Shown here: positions 1-8,319 of the stretch, one piece after another
How the letters are laid out: each line of letters begins with the position of its first letter
How positions within the stretch are numbered: position 1 is the stretch's first letter
Assembly: GCA_964495905.1 (NCBI GenBank)
Contig: CAZBWN010000021.1
Location: 1-29,393 of the forward strand
DNA from: CAJBLF01 sp964495905
Lineage (GTDB): Bacteria; Patescibacteriota; Gracilibacteria; Absconditabacterales; Absconditicoccaceae
DNA: 29,393 bases
Reading direction: 5' to 3'
Position numbers and translations under genes: made by a program
Notes under the pieces: model-generated
Seen by the model: only the letters and a program-made list of their open reading frames with translations
Told to the model about the DNA's origin: nothing
The model's database searches: none

Positions 1-196
1 TTTTTTTTCCTTCGGAGAGTAACTTTCTGGCATTGACCCAGAAAGTCACCAAAGAGGTCTAGTTCTTTATAAAACTCGCTATACCATTCAGCTTGTTTTT
101 CTAGAATGTACACAGCTCGGACATCTTATAAAGAACCAAAAGAGCATTGACTGCTTCTTTATTTATGATTCCCTTTCAATTTTCTAAAGTGAATGT
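1..196 (-). pseudogene. possible broken gene remnant, runs off the window start
   Basis: On the minus strand, positions 196 to about 125 read TFTLENGKGIINKEAVNALL and then VLYK. A different frame from about 125 down to position 1 reads DVRAVYILEKQAEWYSEFYK and then ELDLFGDFLGQCQKVTLRRK. Both halves look protein-like, and one base of shift near 125 would join them. The upstream half has two UGA glycines and no ATG, GTG or TTG start. This suggests a decayed gene fragment whose 3' end lies outside the window. I do not recognise a family. The alternative is an intergenic repeat that happens to stay open, because the poly-T and CCTTCGGAG at the window edge recur at 913-929. Confidence 0.3.
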
Positions 197-229
197 TTAC
201 GCTTAAAAAATTAACTAACAACTAATAGT

Positions 230-248
230 CCCCCGGCTTCGCGGAGGA
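230..248. repeat. 19-bp hairpin identical to one inside uvrC
   Basis: The 19 bases here (CCCCCGGCTTCGCGGAGGA) are identical to 8516-8534 inside uvrC. They can fold as a short hairpin around CTTCG. The surrounding 197-367 holds no gene I can support; AT-rich sequence leads up to the next gene. Confidence 0.55.
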
Positions 249-367
249 TAAATGAAAAGTGAAAAACGATGGATTTTTTTTATATAAAAATATCTTGAAA
301 TCCGTGTGGGTTTTTGCATACTCTGTTGTCTATAAACACATATAAACCCCCCTTAATATCAAATCAA

Positions 368-808
368 ATGCAACAAAACAAAATTGTACAAAAAGCGCAT
401 TGTCCAAAATGTTTGGCGAATGTATGTAAAGGTGAAGAAATAGAATTTCTTCTCGTACTTCCAAGTGGAAATGAGAGGACTATTTTTTTATCTAAAACAA
501 TCAGTGATTACACGACAAGAATGAATGTAAACATCCCGCAAGGTACTGCTTTGATCATCAAATGTCCTGAGTGCAAAAAATCTTTGCATATCTCATCTGA
601 TGTCTGTTATTTGGAAAAAGTTAAGATTGAAGGAGATCCGTATCCGGATTATACTTTGGAATTTTTTTCACCCATGGGAAAACATGGAACGGTATTGAAA
701 AAGGATGGAAAAATTGTTTTTTTTGCTGGAGAACATTATGAGCAAGTTGCTTTTGGTGAACAAACTCCAAATAATGAGGTTGATCATGAACATCAAATGA
801 GAGCATAA
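368..808 (+). CDS. small zinc-ribbon protein, unknown function
   Basis: A 146-residue protein starting MQQNKIVQKAHCPKCLANVC. I chose the ATG at 368 over an upstream TTG at 314 because the sequence between them (INTYKPPLISNQ) does not look like folded protein. Two CxxC pairs, CPKC near residue 11 and CPEC near residue 60, flank a beta-rich stretch and would make one zinc ribbon. The C-terminal part (YPDYTLEFFSPMGKHGTVLK) looks like a small beta domain. No signal peptide or membrane segment is visible. The gene uses no UGA codon and ends in UAA. It stands alone on the plus strand with its own terminator. CpXC-type zinc-ribbon proteins are a possible relation, but this is not established. Confidence 0.75.
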   Translation: MQQNKIVQKAHCPKCLANVCKGEEIEFLLVLPSGNERTIFLSKTISDYTTRMNVNIPQGTALIIKCPECKKSLHISSDVCYLEKVKIEGDPYPDYTLEFFSPMGKHGTVLKKDGKIVFFAGEHYEQVAFGEQTPNNEVDHEHQMRA

Positions 809-830
809 GGCTCTCTCTAATCTTTCTATA

Positions 831-860
831 GGAACTCCTTTTTAAGGGGTTCTTTTTTTT
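831..860 (+). terminator. Rho-independent terminator of the zinc-ribbon gene
   Basis: A 7-bp stem (GAACTCC with GGGGTTC, one G-U pair) and a 7-base loop are followed by eight T, 23 bases after the stop codon at 808. Confidence 0.8.
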
Positions 861-905
861 GTATGTTTTTTTGCTTCGCAGACAGGAAATAAAATATTTT
901 AAATC

Positions 906-1139
906 TTATATATTTTTTTTCCTTCGGAGACATACTTTTGGAGATTCCCGCAGCTTCGTGCGGGACAGGCGCCAGTATGCAAAACTCCTTTCCAGATGCA
1001 GTACTCAGGACAAATATTTCAAATTCGCATGACCTTCTGACTCACCTCAAACCCACCCCGGTAACCACCGGGGCGGTCCCCATTTCGGCTCGTTTTGGTT
1101 GGTTATTTCATTTGGGGTTAGATTACTATCTCGTGGCAT
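906..1139 (-). other. GC-rich patch with a doubtful 77-residue minus-strand reading frame
   Basis: The 809-1327 interval has no secure gene. Positions 940-1150 are much richer in G and C than the rest of the window and contain two hairpins: CCCGCA/TGCGGG at about 946-964 and CCCCGGT/ACCGGGG at about 1056-1073. With UGA as glycine, the minus strand is open from an ATG at 1139 to a UAA at 906. It reads MPRDSNLTPNEITNQNEPKW and continues with the Trp/Pro-rich GPPRWLPGWVGG. Its end (KVCLRRKK) resembles the end of the remnant at the window start (KVTLRRKK), because both contain the same CCTTCGGAG and poly-T sequence. It may be a transferred or decaying gene, a structured RNA, or a composite of repeats. 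Confidence 0.25.
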
Positions 1140-1275
1140 GCATCTGGGGGTGATAAAGTTTTTTTTATCATAAAAAAAATTAGCAGATGGATTTTATCTA
1201 CTAATCTTTTCCTCTATTTAGATATCTCTTATGCTTTGTCATTGCGAGCCTGTCCGCCGTGGTGGAGATACGCTT

Positions 1276-1312
1276 GAAAAATTAACAACAACTGTTTACT
1301 GTTAGTTGTTAA
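1276..1312 (-). terminator. probable terminator of the unknown six-gene operon
   Basis: Read on the minus strand, TTAACAAC pairs with GTTGTTAA around a longer, partly paired loop, followed by TTTTTC. It lies about 16 bases after the stop codon at 1328. Confidence 0.5.
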
Positions 1313-1327
1313 CTGTTCACTAGTCTT

Positions 1328-1672
1328 TTAGTTTTCTTCTTTGAAATCCTCAGGTGGGAATTCTTTTTCAAAGTTTTTGAGCTCTTTGAGGTACATGGTT
1401 TCAAATTCATCATATGTCTTTTCCAAAAATTCTTGGAAATTTGGGATCTTGGATTTGAGGTAATCTGCGACTTCTGGAGTGACTCCTTCTGCTTCTAGCT
1501 TATCCAAAAATCATTGTCCGTCTTCTTCCTTTATCTGTCCTACGATATGGGTCATCACTCGATCATACAGTACCGGTTTGGTATCTTCTATCATCATCTC
1601 GAGTCCTTCATCGTCAATATCAGGCATAGCCTTCATTATCATGTTTTCGATGAAATAATCTGTATCAATCAT
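1328..1672 (-). CDS. small acidic helical protein (DUF5663-like), operon gene 6
   Basis: A 114-residue, strongly acidic, all-helical protein starting MIDTDYFIENMIMKAMPDID. One UGA glycine sits at codon 54 (EDGQ-G-FLDKL). I chose the ATG at 1672 because the open frame farther upstream encodes an unlikely leader (RKKLLLHTSTLSCFLYLN). The C-terminal half (VADYLKSKIPNFQEFLEKTY) lines up with the same region of the proteins at 6669-6977 (MDEYLQRKIPDYHDLINEIA) and 7010-7294 (ENYMIHKVRNYQTLLEETVK), so the three look like paralogues. From memory the pattern resembles DUF5663 of Patescibacteria; that name is tentative. It is the last gene of a six-gene minus-strand operon, 88 bases after the gene before it. 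Confidence 0.75.
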
Positions 1673-1760
1673 TTTTTTCTGTATAAGTAAAAGATTGATT
1701 TGAGGGTAGGTATTCAGGTATAAAAAACAAGATAAAGTGCTGGTATGGAGTAGCAATTTT

Positions 1761-2840
1761 TTACGATAAAGAACCTTCTGTTTCTGGTTCGTCATCTTTT
1801 GTCTTATAAAATATCTTATCTCCTGTAATTCTATATCCTGATTTAATGTATACTGGAATTACCGGTTCGCCATCTGTATTAAAAATCGTTCGTAAACGTT
1901 TTCCATCTGTTTGCTGTACGATGAGCAGATTTTTTTTTGGTATTCTGTTTTTGACAAGAAGCGTTTGTACTCCATTGCTAAGGGATACAATCAGACTTCC
2001 TTGATAATGAGGTTTTCGAGTTCCTATGATGTTTTGAGTGACTTCTTGCGGATGCGCTAAATTTTCAATCCTTTTTTTTGTATCTTTTTTGAGTGCTGCT
2101 TGAGCTTCTCCGATGATAGCTTCTGCTAATTTCTCTTTTTGTTTCAATATGGTATCAATCCCTTCTGGCAGGCATCGTGTCGTCATATTGCTTTTGTTTT
2201 TGGAAAATATCTCTTTCATCTTTTTGATCTTGAATAAGGTATTATTGAGTAGAGTCTGCAAGCCTAAGAGCCATTCTTTATTATATTCAATTTCCTCTTT
2301 CGCTTCTTTTGCTTGGGAGATTGCATCATAGTATTTCCCATCTATAAGGTCCTGTTCTGCTTTTTCTAATAATTCATTGATTTGATTTATCATTTTCATC
2401 CGTTTATTTTTTAATTTTTCAAAATCTTCTTTCTTTTTCTCTTTTCTTGCTTCTTCTGCTGCGTTTAATTTTTCAGAATCTTCTTCTTTTTTTTGTTTTT
2501 TTGCTTCTTCTGCCGCATTTTTATGTGCTCATTTTTGCAGATTGTCTAATAATCTCTTTTGTTCTTCTGCAGAGAGTCATAGAAATCGTTTTTCTTTTTG
2601 GATATCAACAATATCAGCATCTGTGATGCTTATACTAGAAGCCAGTTCTAATATGATATCTATGATATCGTTTTCCAATCTTTTCTGCTGATTGTTAACT
2701 TGTTTATTGAGGGTTTTGCTTCTCAATCCTTCCATCGCTCACAAAATATGCGCTTTGATATATTTTCATAATCAAGCATTGGTTTTGTTTGATGGAGAGG
2801 GGATGATTTCATAATCAGCGTCTTCGATGTTGTCTACCAT
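1761..2840 (-). CDS. helical/coiled-coil protein of unknown function, operon gene 5
   Basis: A 359-residue protein starting MVDNIEDADYEIIPSPSNKT and ending in UAA. Five UGA glycines lie in its first 120 codons, so under the standard code only the last 212 residues would be found. Residues about 110-160 are a highly charged heptad-like helix with two similar blocks (NAAEEAKKQKKEEDSEKL and NAAEEARKEKKKEDFEKL). A helical hairpin follows (LLEKAEQDLIDGKYYDAISQ), reminiscent of a TPR-type pair. The last 110 residues (GTRKPHYQGSLIVSLSNGVQ onward) look beta-rich. There is no signal peptide or membrane segment. It lies 66 bases after the giant protein gene in the same orientation. No family recognised. 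Confidence 0.8.
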
Positions 2841-2906
2841 GTTTTATTTTAAGATATAAAGTTATATTGTTTCTAATGATTTTATTGTTGTAATAATAAA
2901 GATATA

Positions 2907-5900
2907 TTATGTTGTAGTCTCTACAGGATTGTTTTTTTGACCAAATAAGTCTGCCATTTCTTTTTTTTGTATAGCTGATAAAGTATCTCGATCAAATTTT
3001 GCTGATATCTCTTTTTTAAGTTCAAAATCAATGTCGCATCCTTTGATTGTTTTGATACAGAGTTTGGATTTTTCTTTATCGTTAAGCCCAGCATTGGCAT
3101 GAATATCGGCTAAAGTTTTTGCCAAATTTTCTACTTTTTTTCCTCGTCTGTGGAGTTTGCGATATACCTTATTTTTTTCATCTTGTTTTGTTATTTTTTG
3201 GGTAAATTCTCATTTTTTTGCTTCTAAAATAGCTATTTTTTGTTCTATTTCCATTTTTTCATTATCATATTCTGTTCGCGATTTATCATCATCTCATCTT
3301 CCTAATAATTTTTTATGAAGTTCTTCATGTTCTAATTTGAGTTTATTTATTTCATCGTTTAAATCTTCAATTTCTCAATTTTTTGCATTTTCTAATGTTT
3401 TTAAATTTGTAATGTCCTTTATATTTTTGGTAATGGTATCTTGATCATCTTTAATCCTTTTTTCCTTACTTTCTATAAAAACAAGTACTTCTGCAGGATC
3501 TATTGCTCCTCAAAAAATAGAATTTGCCTTGTCTAATTTCTCTTTTGTTTTTCTCCTCTCATCTTTTAATTCTTTATTTGTTGGATCATCTTTTAATTTA
3601 TTTTCTGCTGCCTTAAATTCAGCTAGTGCTAGTCCAAAGCTTGTTTGTTTTTCTCTGAGTTCTGATAGTCTGTTTTCTTTATTTGTTTTTTCTTTTTTTA
3701 GTTGATTGTTGTTTTCTGTAAGACCCTCTATATCTGATTTTATCGTTCCTAATTCACTTTGTTTTATCGTTCTTTCTTTCTTTTTATCTTTAATTTTTAT
3801 CTCATTATCTCCTTTTTTACTGCGTAAACTTAATGATGAAGCATCTTTCTTTGGAATACTCGATAGTTTGTCATCTATCTCTTTTTTTTCTAAATTTTTT
3901 TTGTTGATTTCTTCATTTATCTTTTTTATTTGTTGTTTATATCCTAGATGTACAATGTCTTCGTTATCGACAAGGTTTTCACCATCAGTTAATTTTGTAT
4001 TAATCGCTGAGACTCTGTTTGAAATTTCAGTATTAAAGATTTCATCATCAGTGATTGCTCCTATAGCAACTTGTTGGATAATTAGCATAATATCATTTAT
4101 ATCTGATTTTTCGTCATTCCATGTATCCATAGTATTTGTCAGACTTTTCAATTGATTGGCAACAGCTTCATATTCTGGGCTACCTGGAGTATGATTATCC
4201 ATTTTAATATCTAATGCTTCATATTTCTTTCTTAAATCTTCCAAGAATGCATTGAATTGTTGTTGAATTTCATCATGTTTCTTGCCTAGAACATCTTTTT
4301 TGATATTTTTTTCTCAGGTTTGGTCTTCTGGATATTTTTCTTTAATTCATTCAGTAATGACAATCCTTCCATCCTTATCAAAAAGATATGGTCCTCTTTC
4401 TTTGAGATTGAGCATCTCTCCGAGTTCTGAGGATTGCATCAAATCTTCTAATCCTTTCTGTTCTTGAGCTGCACCGTAAAATGCTCCCAGAATTCATCTT
4501 CTTTGTTCTGTATCATAAGAATCATAGATTCGTTGTCCGCTTGCTGATACCGTTTTCCCTACCAATGAAGTCGCTTCTTCTGTCGCTTTTGTTAATCCTT
4601 GGAAGAGATAATTCGTCTCTTCTCCTGTTGCTTTTCCTACTAATTTTTTTGCTTCATCATAGCCTTGTCCTGTCACTTCTTTGACTTTATCTATGCCTGC
4701 GCTTCCATGCTCGTTGGTATAGGTTGCTCCTTGGTTTATTAATTTGAGACCTGCTTCTCCTGGTTTTGATAATATATACGGAAGATACAATGGTGTCTTC
4801 CATCGTTTGTATCCTCATTTTTCTATCATAGCATTATATTTTCCTGTGATTTTTCCTAATCCTCGTGTAAATCCTCTCGTTGTTTGGGATGCTATTTTGT
4901 TTCCTACTTTTGCTACTCCTGCGCTGAGTTGAAGTCATTTTTTGACTGCTTCCTCCGTGAACGTCAAAGCTTTATTTACGGTTGGGCTTATCTTATCCCT
5001 GATAGCCGCTCTTCCGTTTTCAGCAAAAGAGATTTTGTTCCAGAGTTTACCTCGAAAGTTATCTGCTTTTTTTGTCTTATCTTGATCCTGATAAAATACT
5101 TGATTGGTCGCTTCATTTTGTGCCATGATGACCATAGCTACGACGGTTGCATCATCAGCGTTGTGCCGCATTCTTCTTATCCATTCATATATGCCTCTCT
5201 CTTTGCCTTTGAGAGCATTTTCTATAAATTTGTAGACTACACGACCTGCTGATCATCTTCTGATCCTATCACCACTCGCTAATGCCGGTACTCTGCGTCT
5301 CACTAATGCAGATACCACATTTGCCATCTTATCATAATGATTTTGTGCGCCAGCATTTGGTGCGTTCCTATAATTATCTTCTTCTTTTGCAAAAAACAAA
5401 TCTTTGAATTTATTGAAATAGCTGTTTGCTGTCTGAAAGTCTGTTTCTGATCAAAAATTGTTACCTGCCATCCTCTCTGCGATATCAAATAACCTTCTTC
5501 TGACGAGTCCTCTTCGTGATTGGGTATCCGCTTCAAAATCTTTCATCTTTGCACCAAATGCTACTCATTTTTGGCTATGAAGACCTAGTCTTGCTCTCTC
5601 CATAAGTGCAAATGCAGAGGAAGAAATAAACCGTTCATTGAATTCTGCATCACTGATGGATATGCTAGATAATGTCTCTTTATATTTTGGACTGGCTTTT
5701 ATCTGAGCAAGAAGATTTTCTAAAAACCCATGCTCTTCATTTTTGCTGAAATTATCTACGGTATTAAAATTAGTAAAGGCATCATTTACGGTTTTGAGCA
5801 TATCTGTCTTTGCGAGAACTTCATCAAGTTTTTTTTGCTGTTGAGGCTTGATCGCTGCATGATATCCTTTTTGCGCGACTCTATGAAGCATATTGAGTGT

Positions 5901-6614
5901 CTTGGTCACATGTTCGTAATGTTTGTCCAGAGTTCTCAAGGGTTCTATCTTTTTGTCGAATTTTTCAAATCCTTTGAGGACAGTATCATTTACGACTACT
6001 CCGCTTGCACTTATCTGGCGTAAGATATCTGATAATTTCATGATTTTTTGGGCATCAGATTCGTTGGTGAAATGTGTGGATTCTGCTAATGCATCTAGGC
6101 CATTTGTTGTGCATAGCTCTTTTGTCTTTTTCCCGATTTCATTGAGTTCATTTGTTTCAGATACAGAAAGTTCACATTGAAATCTATTCATCGCAGCATT
6201 GCGTAAAATCCAGGATTCTGTAAAATCTCTGTTGTTGATAAGCTCTTCTTCTATATGTCTGATAGTTTCATCCAATGTTATCCTCATTTCAACATCACGA
6301 ATGTCTTCGATGCTAGTTGGATTTACTCCTGTTGTATTTATGTACATTTCGGCAGCGATAAGCGCTACTTTTTCTTTGATACTCAGACATTGTCTCAATG
6401 CCGCTCGATTATATGTAGGCGTATGACCTTGTAATTCTATATAATTGTGCAAAAACTGATCCAATTGATCTCTTGCAATAGAAGAACCTTCTCCTGCTTC
6501 TAGGATAGAGAGGATTTGGTCTGACTTATTGCTCGCCGCAGCATTGTTAAAATCCATGAGCTCTTGAGCTCTGTTTTTTGCTAGGTTTACTTGTCATTTG
6601 AGATTGCTTGCCAT
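2907..6614 (-). CDS. 1235-residue helical and coiled-coil protein of unknown function, operon gene 4
   Basis: One continuous frame from MASNLKGQVNLAKNRAQELM to a UAA at 2907 once UGA is read as glycine; I walked the junctions between the standard-code fragments codon by codon and found no UAA or UAG. Residues 1-350 are mainly helical. Residues 350-560 are basic (LVRRRLFDIAERMAGNNFGS, RGIYEWIRRMRHNADDATVV). Residues 560-710 are rich in Gly, Thr and Lys (VGKATGEETNYLFQGLTKAT). Residues 790-1235 are a long, very charged coiled coil (KKEIDDKLSSIPKK, LKKEKTNKENRLSELREK). No signal peptide, membrane helix or enzyme motif is visible. A scaffold, filament or cell-envelope-associated structural role is conceivable but purely inferred. 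The flanking genes are also helical and of unknown function. Confidence 0.85.
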
Positions 6615-6668
6615 GATAAGATATGAGAGTATAAAGTGTATCTGTGTTTTTTTTTATCACATAGGAAA

Positions 6669-6977
6669 TTAAATATCTTCATCTTCTTCTCCTACAATCA
6701 CTTCACCTACCATATCATTTGCGATTTCGTTGATAAGATCGTGATAATCAGGAATTTTTCTTTGAAGATATTCATCCATAGCTATGGGATCTTCTGAATT
6801 ATCTTCTAAAAAGGTCATGTCGTTATCCGTCAGGATGAATTCTACTGATTCTATAATTTCGTCCATGATGGTCTCATATACATCATCCCTTTGGATTTCA
6901 GGATTGAGCTTTTGGAGCTCAGTATATACATAATCTGTTGCTTGTTGGATGTTACTCACTTTGTTGATTTTGTTCAT
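6669..6977 (-). CDS. small acidic helical protein (DUF5663-like), operon gene 3
   Basis: A 102-residue acidic protein starting MNKINKVSNIQQATDYVYTE and ending VGEVIVGEEDEDI with a UAA stop. It is predicted all-helical, with no cysteine and no membrane segment. The block MDEYLQRKIPDYHDLINEIA aligns with matching blocks in the proteins at 1328-1672 and 7010-7294. It contains no UGA codon. It sits 54 bases upstream of the giant protein gene and 32 bases after the paralogue at 7010, so the three genes are probably co-transcribed. The family name is a tentative recollection; the binding partner may be one of the large coiled-coil proteins encoded beside it. Confidence 0.8.
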   Translation of the reverse strand: MNKINKVSNIQQATDYVYTELQKLNPEIQRDDVYETIMDEIIESVEFILTDNDMTFLEDNSEDPIAMDEYLQRKIPDYHDLINEIANDMVGEVIVGEEDEDI

Positions 6978-7009
6978 TTTTTTTGTTTTTTTAAATAAAA
7001 TAAAAGGAT

Positions 7010-7294
7010 TTATTCTTGTTCTGTAATGTATTCTGTCACTATTTCTTTTACGGTCTCTTCAAGTAATGTCTGATAATTACGTACTTTATGTATCATGTAA
7101 TTCTCAGCGAATTTTTCATCATCTTCATTGTCTCTGATCATTTTCAGATCTTCTTGTGTAAGGAGAGGTTCTATCTTTTCCATAAATCTCTCTTCTAAGA
7201 TAGTGTCTATGACCTCTGGCATTACCTTATCTTTTGAAAGATCATTTATTTTCTCTTGAAGATATTTACTCGCTTCTGAAAGTCTTGAAATCAT
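7010..7294 (-). CDS. small acidic helical protein (DUF5663-like), operon gene 2
   Basis: A 94-residue acidic, helical protein starting MISRLSEASKYLQEKINDLS. Its central block (FMEKIEPLLTQEDLKMIRDN) followed by ENYMIHKVRNYQTLLEETVK matches the order and spacing seen in its two paralogues in this operon. There are no cysteines, UGA codons or signal peptide. It begins 27 bases after the stop of the first operon gene. The tandem arrangement with the gene at 6669-6977 suggests duplication. Function unknown; three acidic paralogues around large, partly basic coiled-coil proteins could be chaperone-like partners, which is inference only. Confidence 0.8.
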   Translation of the reverse strand: MISRLSEASKYLQEKINDLSKDKVMPEVIDTILEERFMEKIEPLLTQEDLKMIRDNEDDEKFAENYMIHKVRNYQTLLEETVKEIVTEYITEQE

Positions 7295-7321
7295 TTTTTT
7301 TGTGGGTATAAAAGATAAAAA

Positions 7322-8212
7322 TTAAATCTTGTTGTTTTTAATGATATTGTCGAGATAGGTATTGGTAGCTGTTTTGACTTCTCCATACAGCAATTCTTTC
7401 ATAAGTTTCACTTTTTTGGAATCGCTCTCTTTTGGTGAAAACCTTTCTAAACATGTTTTCATCTCTGTTTTGATATTTTCTACATTGAGTCCGCCTGCTG
7501 ATTTTGTAAGGAATGCTCCAGAATTTATTTTTACCATACCTCTATTGATAGCTGCTCAAACTCTTCCTCCATCTCGGAATTTCATCATCGACATAAAATA
7601 AATGACTGCAGATTTTGGATAATCGGTTTTTTTTAATTTTTCAATTCTTTCACTCATGTTACTAAGTCTTAAACGTTTCAAGTATTCTCTAGGACTGATG
7701 ATAAGCTCTGTTTTATCAAATACGACCTCTTTGAGTTTCTTATTCTGTTTTTCTAGGATATTTTTTTCATCAAGCAGTGCTGTATATTTTGCGATAAGAT
7801 CTTCTTTTCCTTGCTTTATATCTAACTTATCACCTTTTTTTGCATCATCCATCGCTTTTTCAGCTAAATCTTTGGTTACGATTTTTTTGATTGTTTCTGC
7901 TGATTCATTTTCTAGTTCTTCTTTGGTATATTCATTTAATTTTTTTATCGGTTGTTCTGTTTTTTCTACTTCAGGTGTTTTTTTCTCAAGTTTATCTATT
8001 ATTTCCTGTTTTTTCTTTGGATTTCCAAGATCTTCAAAAATATCTCCTAACTGTGCTGCAGGAAGACCAAGATTTTTGGATTTGATATATGATTGGAAAT
8101 TTATGAAAGACTTTTGTGGAATAGACTTATCTTTTTTGAAGTCTTCATAGGTATCAAATACCATTTCTGATTTTGTTTTGTCTGCTGTGTTGATACTTTG
8201 GGTTAATGTCAT
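7322..8212 (-). CDS. 296-residue charged helical protein, operon gene 1
   Basis: The protein starts MTLTQSINTADKTKSEMVFD and ends in UAA. A single UGA glycine at codon 219 (RDGGRV-G-AAINRG) joins two fragments that the standard code would report separately. Residues 80-170 are Lys/Glu-rich and probably coiled coil (KKTPEVEKTEQPIKKLNEYT, EKQNKKLKEVVFDKTELI). Residues 180-240 are more compact (LIISPREYLKRLRLSNMSER, YPKSAVIYFMSMMKFRDGGR), and the C-terminal 50 residues are helical. No domain recognised and no export signal. It is the first gene after the promoter at 8258-8279, so it leads the operon that runs to 1328. Confidence 0.8.
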
Positions 8213-8257
8213 GGAGATACTTAATATGTAAAAAATTTATTTTACTCTCTAATAGTA

Positions 8258-8279
8258 CTCAGAAAAATTTATTTGTCAA
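8258..8279 (-). promoter_or_regulatory. promoter of the unknown six-gene operon
   Basis: On the minus strand a perfect -35 box TTGACA (8274-8279) is followed, after 16 bases, by TACTAT as a -10. The start codon is about 45 bases downstream. Confidence 0.6.
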
Positions 8280-8292
8280 ATATTCGAGAATT

Positions 8293-8319
8293 AAAAAAAC
8301 CTGCATTTTTTGGCAGGTT
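8293..8319 (-). terminator. uvrC terminator
   Basis: A 7-bp stem (AACCTGC with GCAGGTT) with an 8-base loop is followed on the minus strand by seven T. The stem begins in the uvrC stop codon. Confidence 0.8.

Noticed and set aside
252..293. Tiny plus-strand peptide MKSEKRWIFFI
   Set aside because: Eleven codons in an AT-rich leader; no sign of attenuation structure around it.
938..1153. Plus-strand 71-codon open frame
   Set aside because: It covers two GC-rich hairpins, has no promoter or family likeness, and the opposite strand is at least as open.
3706..4155. Long plus-strand open frame of hydrophobic/Ser-Phe-rich sequence
   Set aside because: It is the antisense shadow of the A-rich coiled-coil codons of the giant minus-strand gene.
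7656..8150. Plus-strand 164-codon open frame
   Set aside because: Antisense shadow of the 296-residue charged protein; its Ser/Phe-rich composition comes from Lys/Glu codons on the other strand.
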